From Skeletonema tropicum (Eukaryota; Bacillariophyta; Thalassiosirophyceae; Thalassiosirales; Thalassiosiraceae): 64,000 nucleotides of DNA. The position numbers and the translations under genes are program-made. The stretch spans positions 2,604,001 through 2,668,000 of the forward strand of contig CM074130.1 in the NCBI GenBank assembly GCA_037178625.1, written 5' to 3'. The stretch's first letter is position 1. Each line of letters opens with the position of its first letter. The notes under the pieces were generated by a model. It had not been told where the DNA came from. It did not search any database and worked only from the letters and a program-made list of their open reading frames with translations. Positions 10,450 to 20,128 of the stretch are shown here, piece after piece.

Positions 10450-11340
10450 ATGATGAAATTCCTTGCCATCATCTTCTTAGCTCCTGCTGTATCAGCGTTC
10501 ACTTCTTTACAGCGCAGCAAGTCACCTACCACGACGCAATCTGCATTACATGCGTCGAGGAGGGATGTTCTAGCTTCAGCAACTGCATCTATGCTCGCTT
10601 TACCTTCAGTTGTCAACGCAGCTGCAGCTGTTCAAGACTCTCTTCAAATTGAAGAGTTCTTGCGAACTGGAATTGATGCTGGCGGAACTATGGGTGTCAG
10701 TAGCCAAGCTGGTAAATCGCGTCCTCAAACTGGCGTCGTGTTCCGTGACGGCACGGATGTGTTGCAAAGCAAAAAAGGAGATGTTTCAGCTGAAATCTTG
10801 GTAGGAACAAAAGCTGATCCAAAGTCAGTATTGATCTCCTTCACTGCACCATACAAACTAGAGACTGGCAGTGTTTATGATGTTGAATGCAGAGATCAAA
10901 AGACGGGTGACGGTGCGTTCCTGGCTGTTACTGAAAAGGCCAATGGCAAATCACTGGAAGAATTGGATTCGTCCTTTTTCATGAAGAGGTTGTTCGATCC
11001 CACAGGTCGATTTAGTTTCTACGGCCCTCCAACGGATGTAAAAGTCAAGAAAAGCAACATGATAGATGGAAACAATAGAATGCTTGAGGTTTCTTTCTCA
11101 AACCTCAGTCAAAGCACGAACGCAGAGATTCCTCGGACTGCTCTCATCGTGGCAACCATCCCACAAGGCACTGACAATGCTGTAATGTTAGTTGCAAGCG
11201 CAAATGCAAGTCGCTGGAAGAAAGGTGCAGATGCGACTTCGAAAACAATCGTGGATTCATTTTCAGCTATTCCTTCACCAAAAACGAGCATGAAGCTTAG
11301 AGTAAAGGATCGAAGTAACGGTGCTTCTATTGACTTTTAA
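10450..11340 (+). CDS. PsbP-like thylakoid lumen protein, copy 2 (intronless, 296 aa)
   Basis: This is a paralog of the gene at 9205-10162 on the opposite strand. Shared blocks include GTDVLQSKKGDV.AEIL, PTGRFSFYG.PTD.KVKKS and NLSQSTNAEIPRTAL. The N-terminus carries a signal peptide ending APAVSAF|TS, then a twin-arginine motif RRDVLASATASM followed by a hydrophobic stretch and NAAAA, so the mature protein should lie in the thylakoid lumen. The C-terminal SANASRWKKGADATSKTIVDSF segment resembles the RWFKG..SSFSV end of PsbP. Copy 1 has an intron just before SANAS; this copy has none, which suggests intron loss (or gain) after duplication. Its role, by family inference, is photosystem II or NDH-type assembly or support in the lumen. 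Confidence 0.78.
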   Translation: MMKFLAIIFLAPAVSAFTSLQRSKSPTTTQSALHASRRDVLASATASMLALPSVVNAAAAVQDSLQIEEFLRTGIDAGGTMGVSSQAGKSRPQTGVVFRDGTDVLQSKKGDVSAEILVGTKADPKSVLISFTAPYKLETGSVYDVECRDQKTGDGAFLAVTEKANGKSLEELDSSFFMKRLFDPTGRFSFYGPPTDVKVKKSNMIDGNNRMLEVSFSNLSQSTNAEIPRTALIVATIPQGTDNAVMLVASANASRWKKGADATSKTIVDSFSAIPSPKTSMKLRVKDRSNGASIDF

Positions 11341-11417
11341 CTGTCTCACACAAAAAGAAATAATATTAAAGTATAATTACTTCCAACGTAGACAAAGAAC
11401 CAAGTGTCCAATACGAA

Positions 11418-12986
11418 CTAGAAGATAAAAGGAATGAACATATACGGCACTTGACGACAATACTCATCAAAATCAGCTCCATACTTTGATTTGCAATGAA
11501 TCTCATCCCTTCCAACTCGATGGACTAGTACCACAGTGAAGAAAATGACATAGAAATATGGAATGAAAGAGTCAAACCCAGTAATGAGACCCCAAGAGAG
11601 GGCCATGATTAGGTCTGCGGTGTAATGTGGCTTCCGAACATATCTCCAATGACCTCCTGTCAACAGTTTGTTGCCATGCTTCGTTTGCACATATGTAGGC
11701 TCCTTCAGTGTACCCCATGGTAATTGAGGGAATGTTTTACGATCCACAAATGTACCACGTTGCTGCATGCGAAAACGATTCTTTTGAGAATTCGCAGTGT
11801 CCCAAACATAATACGCAAGAAGGAGCGTCACAAACAAAAAGGTAGTGTAGAACTTGGAATGTTGGATGGGTTCATTTGCAAGAGATCGATTCAGCAGATA
11901 AAGTGTTGAATAGCAATACGAGAACGGTACCCCGGCAAAGTTCCAAAAGATCAGCATGAAGCCCCATTTCTCGTAGAATATATCCCATGTAGTAGGAATG
12001 CATTCTTCTCCTTTCATACAGGCGTTAACATAGAGCAGGTGAGCCAGTAGCATGAAGAGAAGAGGTGCAGATGTTTTGATCGCATTCATTTTGATCATTC
12101 CTCCAAAAAAAGACCACACCTGAGGAATGATTCCGGCCTGTAATTCACGCGCCATGTTGATCTCATGATCCTTTACTGCTGCGCTCAAAGAGACGAAGAA
12201 GAGCAGCTTCCAAGGAATACGAATTTCTGACCACATCTTCAGATCAACATTACCAATCCTAGGATTGAGGATCGCGCCCATGAACAAATCGTATGGAATA
12301 GATCCTGACATGCGATGGTCGCGTCCCGTGACACGGCCCACTACATAACAGCCAATTGTAACAATGATTCCCCAGATCATCGCTGTCGACATTATAGGCC
12401 CGATCTCATCTATGACGTTTGTGATTGGAAATACTTCAGTGAGGTGAAGTACAGCAACAAGGACCAAATCCACATACCAAGTTGCAACGCCGTTGCATAG
12501 ATACTCAAGTTGCTTCCCTCCCAAGCTTGGTACAGGAAGGCCCAACACTTTGACTCCTGGCAACGTTGCCGCTGTGAGCCACTGGAAGATATTGAAGACC
12601 ATGTACATCATGATAGCCCGATAAGTCGGCACAATAGCTGGTAGCCCATTTGCCCAAAATTCGGGAGACAAGGGATTCTGAAGATGTCCACGATGGAATG
12701 CCAAACACAAGTAGAAGTATACCATGAGAATTGGGAACCCTACCATGAGTGCCGACACACCCATTGGGCCTCCAAACTCATACATCACTTGAGAGTCACG
12801 TGCGGCATCTTTCTTTGCTCCCTCCACTGTACCGCCAGTCTTGATTGCAAGGTCGACTTCGCTACCGGATGATTCACTGGAAGTAGAAGATGAAGAGCTA
12901 GACGACGAGATGTCTCTCGGAAGCTTGCTCTTGGTTGCACGGTGGCGCAGATTGCTGCCAATGCATCGTTCTGTTTGTAGAAGCAT
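11418..12986 (-). CDS. ERG4: Delta(24(24(1)))-sterol reductase, ERG4/ERG24 family
   Basis: This is a single-exon gene of 522 aa with about eight to nine hydrophobic segments. The diagnostic C-terminal half is WDTANSQKNRFRMQ..GT, RKTFPQLPWG, GGHWRYVRKPHYTADL, MALSWGLITGF, HRVGRDEIHCKSKYG and YCRQVPYMFIPFIF. This is the ERG4/ERG24 signature, and the WDTANSQKNRFRM and FPQLPWG blocks favour the C-24(28)/C-24(24') reductase ERG4 over the C-14 reductase. The enzyme uses NADPH to reduce the side-chain double bond late in sterol synthesis in the ER. The first ~65 residues are Ser-rich (DISSSSSSSSTSSESSGS) and probably cytosolic or part of a targeting tail. Length is close to fungal ERG4 (~470 aa) plus this extension. 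Confidence 0.9.
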   Translation of the reverse strand: MLLQTERCIGSNLRHRATKSKLPRDISSSSSSSSTSSESSGSEVDLAIKTGGTVEGAKKDAARDSQVMYEFGGPMGVSALMVGFPILMVYFYLCLAFHRGHLQNPLSPEFWANGLPAIVPTYRAIMMYMVFNIFQWLTAATLPGVKVLGLPVPSLGGKQLEYLCNGVATWYVDLVLVAVLHLTEVFPITNVIDEIGPIMSTAMIWGIIVTIGCYVVGRVTGRDHRMSGSIPYDLFMGAILNPRIGNVDLKMWSEIRIPWKLLFFVSLSAAVKDHEINMARELQAGIIPQVWSFFGGMIKMNAIKTSAPLLFMLLAHLLYVNACMKGEECIPTTWDIFYEKWGFMLIFWNFAGVPFSYCYSTLYLLNRSLANEPIQHSKFYTTFLFVTLLLAYYVWDTANSQKNRFRMQQRGTFVDRKTFPQLPWGTLKEPTYVQTKHGNKLLTGGHWRYVRKPHYTADLIMALSWGLITGFDSFIPYFYVIFFTVVLVHRVGRDEIHCKSKYGADFDEYCRQVPYMFIPFIF

Positions 12987-13257
12987 TCTTCACTAAAGGT
13001 GATATGCAGATACAGTGAGGTGTAGCGCTTGGTGGATTATGTTGGCTACAACAGAAGGGTTGGCTTCTAGAGTTCTGGCGCAACATCATCCATGTCCATA
13101 CCTTTGTAAAGAGAAGGAGAAAGAAGAAAAGAGGTGTGTTCGGGGTTCGGGCGGGTTCGCATTTTCCATTTTGTGTCAATAAAAGTTCTCAGTTTCCTCT
13201 CTTTTTGGACACAGACCCGCCCCTCCGCCAGCCGGCCGGCCCGCCCGCCCGCCCCTG

Positions 13258-15305
13258 CAACAGAGTGAGTCAAAATCTAAAATATTAGGATTTAGATCTA
13301 ATTGGCGATGACTACGAGAAAGGGTAAGAATCAGGGTAAGAATCAGGGTAAGAATTCTTACCCTGCAGGGTAAGAATCAGGGTAAGAATTCTTACCCTGA
13401 TTCTTACCCTGATTCTTACCCTCTCTGTCAGGGTAGAATATTTCTTCGCCAACTTTTCCAAAAACATTTCAACCCATCACAGCAGCATCACAGCCATCAT
13501 GGTGGGCTATGACATAGCACAATCAATTAGGACTCCAACGCATTGTAAAGCTATGATCTAGATCAGTTTTTGACGTAGAAAACGTTGATGTACTCGGGAA
13601 GTCATGAAATTGAGAGCCTGCAGACGTATCGGCGGCTATATCTAACGCATCGATTTTTGGTCTATTTTGCTGCAGGTGTCAAATAACGTCGACGATGAAA
13701 CGCAATAATCGTTCCACAAGGCCCCCGTAGTACTCTCAGTACCATATTAATATAGATGGCTGGTAGGGGTGTTCATAACGCCATGGTATCTGATTTTGAT
13801 CCACTTAGGCGATGTCTTGCGGGTGTTTTGTGAACAGATTCGTGTGCGGACATAGCATCTCATTAGGATGGTAGTAATATACACAGCAACACATTTTATT
13901 GCAATTACTCTCCTAACCTATTAATATATGAACTAGAGTCCACATTATATCTCAAGAGCAAGCCGTCGTGCTGTTTATTTTCCAGTGTTGCAGCCTTGAA
14001 TTAACAATCAACTTCTGTAATCTCTGTAGAAGACAAGGCAAGTGCTTGTGTGTAGGTTGCGTCTAAGATAATGTTATTATGAATATAAGGATTATTAATC
14101 TGTTTATATTATGTGTGTTATTTCTCATTTTAATGTGTATTGTTGCATGGGTCAGCAGGAAGACACATACATGCATCACGGTTGCGTCAAATAGACTATC
14201 TTTTCTTCTAGCTGACAAGCCTTCTTAGATAATGTTGCCGCATGGTCCCTCCAGTGCAGTGCTTCTCAAGAAACATTTGCCAACCCTAGATCCAAATGAT
14301 TCCGTCTACTGGTGGTTGCATGTATTGTTCGTTGTTTGTTTGTCACCCTATTCATCTCTTACTTCATAGCAGATTCGTTCCTGGTTGATGCTTCATCTCT
14401 AATACAGAATGCCGCAAATAGGATGATAACAATGGAAATTACCGAATCCTTCCGAAGAGATGACATAGTTATCGACACTCACGTTGCCTCTGCTACTAAA
14501 GCTGAGTAGGAAGTCACCCGATAAATATCTCAGATTTATTGTAAGCTTTTGTGTCCACTGAAGCCGTAGTACGTATTGAGATTGATGATGAAAGGGTGCC
14601 AGCAGAAGAAAACAGCAGTGGCAGTCCATTGAAAGTATATCCACTTCAAAATTATATTGTTGCATGCAATAACCTCTGGATCAGCATCCTCCTTCAAGGT
14701 GTAATGCCTCCCACGACGTCAACGTGATTATTAACTGACACAAGCCACTCATGACCAGATTGTCACCTCAACCGCACCACACGGAGACGAGACGCCACTA
14801 TGTCCATCAAAACCACTATATTGTTGTATTAGAACCATCATCTCGCTCTTTTGTTATAATATTCCCACCATTCTCATCAGTTGTGCCACTGCATCGTTGG
14901 ATAATCGCTGTAACCATAGTGCCCGCGTAGGTGACCCATGCCGACAGTTCTAGACGGTTTGAACGGAAATCACCTCATCGAATGTCACCATATAGTGTCA
15001 GGTTGTCGAGTAATAGACTGTGTTCATGTCCCAGAGGTCAGAAATAGCAACAAGGCAGAGGGATATAAGTATCATCGTCATGGTGGATGGGCAAGCAAGA
15101 GGCAAGAGTTGGCGATGAGGCAAGGGGGAAAATATTTGCAGGGTAAGAATCAGGGTAAGAATTCTTACCCTGCAGGGTAAGAATCAGGGTAAGAATTCTT
15201 ACCCTGAGGATAAGAAAATTCTTACCCTGATTCTTACCCTCTTTCTCGTAGTCAGAGCTATTTAGATCTAAATCCTCCTCTTTTAGATTTTGACTCGCTC
15301 TGTTG
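13258..15305. mobile_element. 2.05-kb non-autonomous element with ~180-bp terminal inverted repeats
   Basis: The sequence at 13258-13444 and the reverse complement of 15128-15305 align over nearly their whole length. Both start CAACAGAG(T/C)GAGTC, continue with AAAATCTAAA, GGATTTAGATCTAA and GACTACGAGAAAG, then a run of AGGGTAAGAATC units, then CAGGGTA/CAAATATTT-like sequence. Each repeat contains many forward and reverse copies of AGGGTAAGAATC joined at GAATTC, so each arm is itself hairpin-forming. The 1.68-kb interior has no recognisable coding region. No clean target-site duplication was found. A 9-bp CCGCCAGCC lies 20-40 bp outside both ends but is GC-rich and may be chance. The structure suggests a non-autonomous DNA transposon. 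Confidence 0.8.
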
Positions 15306-15389
15306 CTGCGCACCCGCTCGCCACCGCCAGCCGTCGCTCCCCAATGTAATGCCGCCTTGTAGCCCATCTATTGCCCTGATCTATCCCAC

Positions 15390-15767
15390 CACGGGAACCT
15401 GGGGTTGACAGTGGCTGCTTTTTGTTAGCAGCCGATTTGTCGAGAGCTTGCCAGGAGTTTCAAGTCGTGGTTCTCAAAAATCTAGCGTTGAGGTGCGTTG
15501 AGGTTGATTTCTGATGGCCTGTTCCGTCAAAAACTTGCGCCAACGTCAAAACTTGCTGCCACCGCCACGAGTGACATGCTGCTAGCTTGGCGGCGCACCG
15601 TGTCAGATGGCCGATCCGTGGCGTCGGCAGCAAGTTTTTGACGGAACAGGCCATTAGAAATCAACCTCAACGCACCTCAACGCTAGATTTTGTAAAACAC
15701 GACTTGAAACTCCTGGCAAGCTCTTGACAAATCTCTCAGCAAGACGTGTCAACCCCAGGTTCCCGTG
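15390..15767. mobile_element. 378-bp foldback element (MITE-like) with target-site duplication
   Basis: The left arm (about 15390-15545) and right arm (about 15618-15767) are inverted copies. Their outer 20 bp (CACGGGAACCTGGGGTTGAC) are identical. Further in, GAGCTTGCCAGGAGTTTCAA, TCTAGCGTTGAGGTGCGTTG and GGCCTGTTCCGTCAAAAACT match in both arms. The element is flanked by the direct repeat ATCCCAC (15383-15389 and 15768-15774), which can be read as 8 bp if one shared C is counted. It has no coding capacity. A duplication of 7-8 bp would fit the hAT superfamily, but the family is not proven. Confidence 0.88.
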
Positions 15768-16046
15768 ATCCCACCTCCCACCTCCCACTTTCATTTCATC
15801 CACACTACTAACCGCCTACTTATCGCCCACAGATCTTCGTTCTGTTGGCATAATCTCATTCCCCTATCAAAACTAAACAATTCAGTTCCAGCAGCAGCCA
15901 CCCCCTGAATCCCTCCCTCTCCTCTTTGCATCACATACACTGCTTCCAATACGACGTTATCACCCGCCATTTTTAATTGACTACCACCTGGCCAAGCAAT
16001 CCCCTACCAAAATCTTTACCAATCTTCTTATCTTACCATTTGCGTT

Positions 16047-18304
16047 ATGACTTCCGAAGAACCACCTCCTCCAACAGATGCCGATTCGAATCTGACCGTG
16101 CCTTCTCCTCCCGATCCTCAACCAGTCGCTACTACTGCTGATGTCCCTGTTCCCCCCACAGATCCGAGAATCCACGCAAATCCACCACAATCTGATACGC
16201 CGACTGACACTGTCCCAGCACAACCCCCCGCCGCTGCAGAAGCTAGCTCCATCATTCTCTCGCCTATTCCAAAGAAATCCAGTGTTTCCTCTGACCAGAT
16301 TGATGCCTCCAGTGAAACCAGATCCAATTCTTTTGATGGTACCCCCTCACTGAATTTGCCAGAAGGAGTAGTTTTGCCAGAAACTGTAACACCTGAGCTG
16401 ATCAACAAAGTTACCGGATCACTTAAAATTGCATTTTTCCAGGTACGTTTGCTGCTTCTTTTTTGCTATGCTATGGCTTGTCGACATCGAAGTCATATTC
16501 ATCGTTGTTTTTCATCATGATTTGCATTTCTAGCTTTCTGCTTCCCAGATGAATGAACTTTTGACCGAGTATGATGAAGCGATTAAAACAAAAGGATCCG
16601 AAATTAGGAGCCACGAAGGTAAGACTGGAATCATTGCCATAAGCTGATATGTCCCTTCGTGCTGGGTAGAAATGGATCGTCGTTAAGGCCTACAATACTA
16701 TTCTCTGTTCATCACTAATTGCTATGATGTTTCCCCACCCAAAACAAAGCCTACTTCTTTGGAGTGCTAAAGCGTTACCGTAACCTACACCAGCGTTCCT
16801 TATCCGACAGAGCTGTTGTTCCTCAAGGCGAGAAGCTGACAGAACGAGTTTTGGCAAGACTAGATCTGTTGGTGCAGAGCGGCTACTGTACAGCTGAAGA
16901 ACTTGACATGAAGGTGAAAACAAAGCTGAAGATGCTCCCAGAGTCGGATGCCCTCAATGCTATTGATGAAATCAACGCCGTGCCTCGGGGTGAAATTCGC
17001 AGCTTTGGTAGCTACTTCATGGGCATCTTGAACCGTTACATGCGTGGTAAGTAGTCCCTAGTGCTGAGTGCTTGTCTTTTCACTTCCATTTTGCTGTCTA
17101 CAAAACTCAAAACTAACTGTACTATTATCGGACGCAGGGGAGAGACAAAATCAGCAAAGGGGAGGCGGAAACAAGATGATGCAAAATCAGCGATTTGGTC
17201 AGATGCCAAATATGATGTATGGTCAACATCATGGTGCTGGACCTGTCGATCCGCGTTTTTCTCATTACGGAAGAAGCGGCAGTAGTTCTCACTACGGAAG
17301 AGATGACAGGGGATAAAAGGAGTCGGCGCCGTGATGACGACGATAGAAAGAGCAGCAGATATGGGAGAAGCGATGATAGAGATAGACGCCACAGACGCCG
17401 CAGGTCAAGGAGCCGAAGTTACAGCAGCAGCCGTAGTAGAAGTACCAGTTCTGAATATAGGCGCCGCCGTAGTAGAAGCCGTTCCAGAGATCGATCTCGG
17501 CGTCATCGTGATCGTGATTCAAGGCGTAGCTCCTCGCATCGTGATTCGAATAGGCATGCGAATGCTTCTTACGGAATGGGTGCGGTGCCAGGAATGCACC
17601 CACCACCTCCTCCCCCGCCACCGCCTCGTCGTCCAAACATGCCAATGCAGATGGGACAACAAATGCAAGGACTTCTCCCGGGACAAATGATGCCTGGTGG
17701 CATGCAGCAGCCAGTGCAGCCACAGCAAATGGGGATGGGCCAGCAAGGACAGTACTACCAACAGCCGCAAATGGCTCAGCAGCAGCCGATGTATTCCAAC
17801 AATAACAATGTTTCGCAGCAAGTCCAAAGCGTGAACAATGCAGCTTTAGGACAAGCATTGATGCCGCAGGGTATAATGGGAATGCAAGCACGAGGAAGTC
17901 AAGTCAATCGCCCACCGCAGAAACAAGGTCAAGTTCCTCTCGATATTTTAGCTCTCGCGGACAAGGCATCGCAGGCTCTCTCTGGTGTCCAGCCACCAGC
18001 CCCTGCACCGATGGCAAATCCAAATTTCCCACCTCCTCCGATGCAATCCTTTCAGCAGAAAAACTTTGCTAGCGAACAGGATCTTTCCACTTTGGTTCAA
18101 TACGCTCTGCAGAATCTTCGAACAACTGGACACGTCGAGCAGCAGCTTGATGGAAAAATCTGTTCAATGCTCAAGCGACTTCCGGAGCATGCTGCATTGC
18201 AGGCTCTCGAGACGTTCTCCTCTTGTGATGTATCAAAGATGAGAAGTAAGGGGGGCTACCTTGCAGGGATTCTGAAAAAAGAGCTCGTCAAGTTGGGTTT
18301 GTAG
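16047..18304 (+). CDS. RS-rich RNA-associated protein with two hnRNP-Q-type acidic domains
   Basis: Exons are 16047-16442, 16534-16618, 16750-17046 and 17138 onward. Introns of 91, 131 and 91 nt have GTACGT, GTAAGA and GTAAGT donors. In exon 4 the frame breaks at GGGG (17309-17312): removing one G, or using a small intron ending in CAG at 17309 (55, 76 or 88 nt options), joins the GRDDR segment to [10 protein letters not shown] and the 3' part. Domains in order: a Pro/Ser-rich N-terminus; a helical domain [16 protein letters not shown]-like ending [16 protein letters not shown]; a GQ-rich stretch; an RS domain; poly-Pro; Gln/Met-rich sequence; and a second helical domain ending [18 protein letters not shown]. 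Both helical domains resemble the acidic domain at the N-terminus of hnRNP Q/R. A splicing or mRNP role is inferred. No RRM is present. Confidence 0.7.
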
Positions 18305-18446
18305 TGACTTCGTTCTTCATTCATATTTGTTGCGTTGTTGTTGCTTGCATACACTGCCTTCGTTCGAAATAAAGTTAAAACTCTCACCAACAGCATTAAT
18401 GCTACATCATCTACATTTTATACGATATTACTCATTATATATGATA

Positions 18447-19808
18447 TTACTCGTATGGAAGTTGCGGTGGCTTTGCAATCCTCGGATCCTTGGAAAATCT
18501 TTTCAGAAAACCACTGGGGCGTTTCACATTAGACCTTGCCTCCACCCAACAATCTGCATTGTTTGTTTTCGGATCAATAGTAATCTCTTCTTCATCATTA
18601 TGTTTTCCTTCAGACATGACGTGACTACTTTGCAAATCATCCAATGATCCAGCCAGTACTGCCTGTTCTGCTTCATCAAAAGAACTCGATAAAATCCAGT
18701 CCTCACTTATCCGCACATCCAAGCCTGCAATAGAAGGATGGCTCACAATCAAACTCCCGCGATGATTATCTCCACGCCAACCAATCTTTGAAGTCTTGCC
18801 ACCCAAATCCTTCTCGACTACCTCTTGTGCATTATCTAATGATGGACACTGAAAGATCAGTGAAGGAGGAGGTAGTCTCAAGTCTTCATCTGCAGCAGGC
18901 AATGGACGCATAATTAGTCCACTAATATCATATTGATATAATCCAGGTAGCGGTCTAGATAGCTTTGATTTTGATAGATCACTTAGAACAGTTGAATATT
19001 CTTGAAAGAAAGGCAATACCAGCTCTCTGAGACTACTAGTGTTTGAGCCATCATCAGAACTTCCTGTAGTGTCAGAAGATACAGATAGTCGAGAACTTGG
19101 TCTATTCAAATTGATTGCTGGAGTCTTTGGCAGTAACCACGATGGTAGTACTTCTTTACCCATCTTTTGCATCATTGAAAACGTCACTCCTCGACAACGG
19201 GCTTCTAATGATGACAAATAGGCGTGTCTTTCGAAAATATAGTTGTTCTCCATCGAGTTTGCTAATTGGTCCCTGCAATCTGTAAGCGCATCATCCGTTA
19301 TACTGCATTCATTGATGGATAATAATGAAAGACTCGTGTTTTGTGCATTTCTGCTGGTTTGACTTGCGTCCGCATTGCTATTAGCTAGAGATAAGAAGTG
19401 AAGAATGGTACCACTGCTGTTGCACGCACATGCGGTAGAATGCCATGACATTGATGACGACGACCCGAAATTCCTTTCATCCAACAAATCACCACTTTTG
19501 TATGATTGTGGCGACGTAACCAGCGTTGCATTGCCGACTGGAGCCAACTGAAACAGCTGTTGGAGAAATTGAACAGCCGATGAAGAACGAGTGGGGTGTG
19601 GAGACAAGAATGTCAGCACTAGATTCTTTGATCGCTGCATTTCGTCTATTCGTCTGTTTTTGTAGACTATGCTCGATGAACCGCAGCTACCAACCTCCTG
19701 ACTCCTGCTGCTCCTCAGTCGAGAAGTACTCCTGATAATGGATAAGTACTGGAAGCGATGAGATGCATGCGTACAATCACTGCAGAATGCAGAATGCAGC
19801 AATACCAT
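18447..19808 (-). CDS. Hypothetical protein, 453 aa
   Basis: This is a single long open frame transcribed towards the RS-protein gene, whose stop is 142 bp away. I recognise no domain. The N-terminal third is Ser/Arg-rich with an alternative start at MQRSKNLVLTFLSPHP (codon 56), which could be an organelle-type presequence. A Ser-rich linker (SSRLSVSSDTTGSSDDGSNTSS) precedes a more ordered C-terminal half with KLSRPLPGLYQYDISG and DLRLPPPSLIFQCPSL. Base composition is like that of its neighbours. The coding call rests on length and lack of stops, and on there being no better frame. Confidence 0.6.
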   Translation of the reverse strand: MVLLHSAFCSDCTHASHRFQYLSIIRSTSRLRSSRSQEVGSCGSSSIVYKNRRIDEMQRSKNLVLTFLSPHPTRSSSAVQFLQQLFQLAPVGNATLVTSPQSYKSGDLLDERNFGSSSSMSWHSTACACNSSGTILHFLSLANSNADASQTSRNAQNTSLSLLSINECSITDDALTDCRDQLANSMENNYIFERHAYLSSLEARCRGVTFSMMQKMGKEVLPSWLLPKTPAINLNRPSSRLSVSSDTTGSSDDGSNTSSLRELVLPFFQEYSTVLSDLSKSKLSRPLPGLYQYDISGLIMRPLPAADEDLRLPPPSLIFQCPSLDNAQEVVEKDLGGKTSKIGWRGDNHRGSLIVSHPSIAGLDVRISEDWILSSSFDEAEQAVLAGSLDDLQSSHVMSEGKHNDEEEITIDPKTNNADCWVEARSNVKRPSGFLKRFSKDPRIAKPPQLPYE

Positions 19809-20128
19809 ACTTATTCAGAAACGCACGCTGCGAGCTGCGATGAGCTAAGTATTTACTCTTGCTTGGGCGGGGCGGGCCGGGCTACGATGAGTCATTGCGA
19901 TTCGCGATGCGACTTTTTTGACTCAGTTTTACTTGAAGGGCTCTCACGCACGGCGCCGCACTGGCTGACTCACAGCGTGTCGGTCGCTCGATCGAGCTCC
20001 AAGCTTTGCCTCTGTATGTTGTAGTAGAGTTGTTTACGTTGATAGTCTTGCTTCTTTCACTTATGTATTGCCATAGTTGCTTCCCATCGACAATCATAAA
20101 TACAGTGTGTTGGCTGCATTCTAGAACC
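19809..20128. other. Intergenic region between divergent genes
   Basis: This 320-bp region holds the promoters of the unknown 453-aa gene and the PES-like gene. It contains a GC-rich patch (GGGCGGGGCGGGCCGGG near 19867) and no coding or repeat signal. Confidence 0.4.

Noticed and set aside
13445..15127. Small open frames inside the 2.05-kb element (for example 14312-14509)
   Set aside because: They are short, have no domain similarity to transposases or other proteins, and are expected by chance at this length.
13216..15333. CCGCCAGCC on both sides of the 2.05-kb element as a target-site duplication
   Set aside because: The copies lie 20-40 bp outside the inverted repeats at unequal distances and in GC-rich low-complexity sequence.
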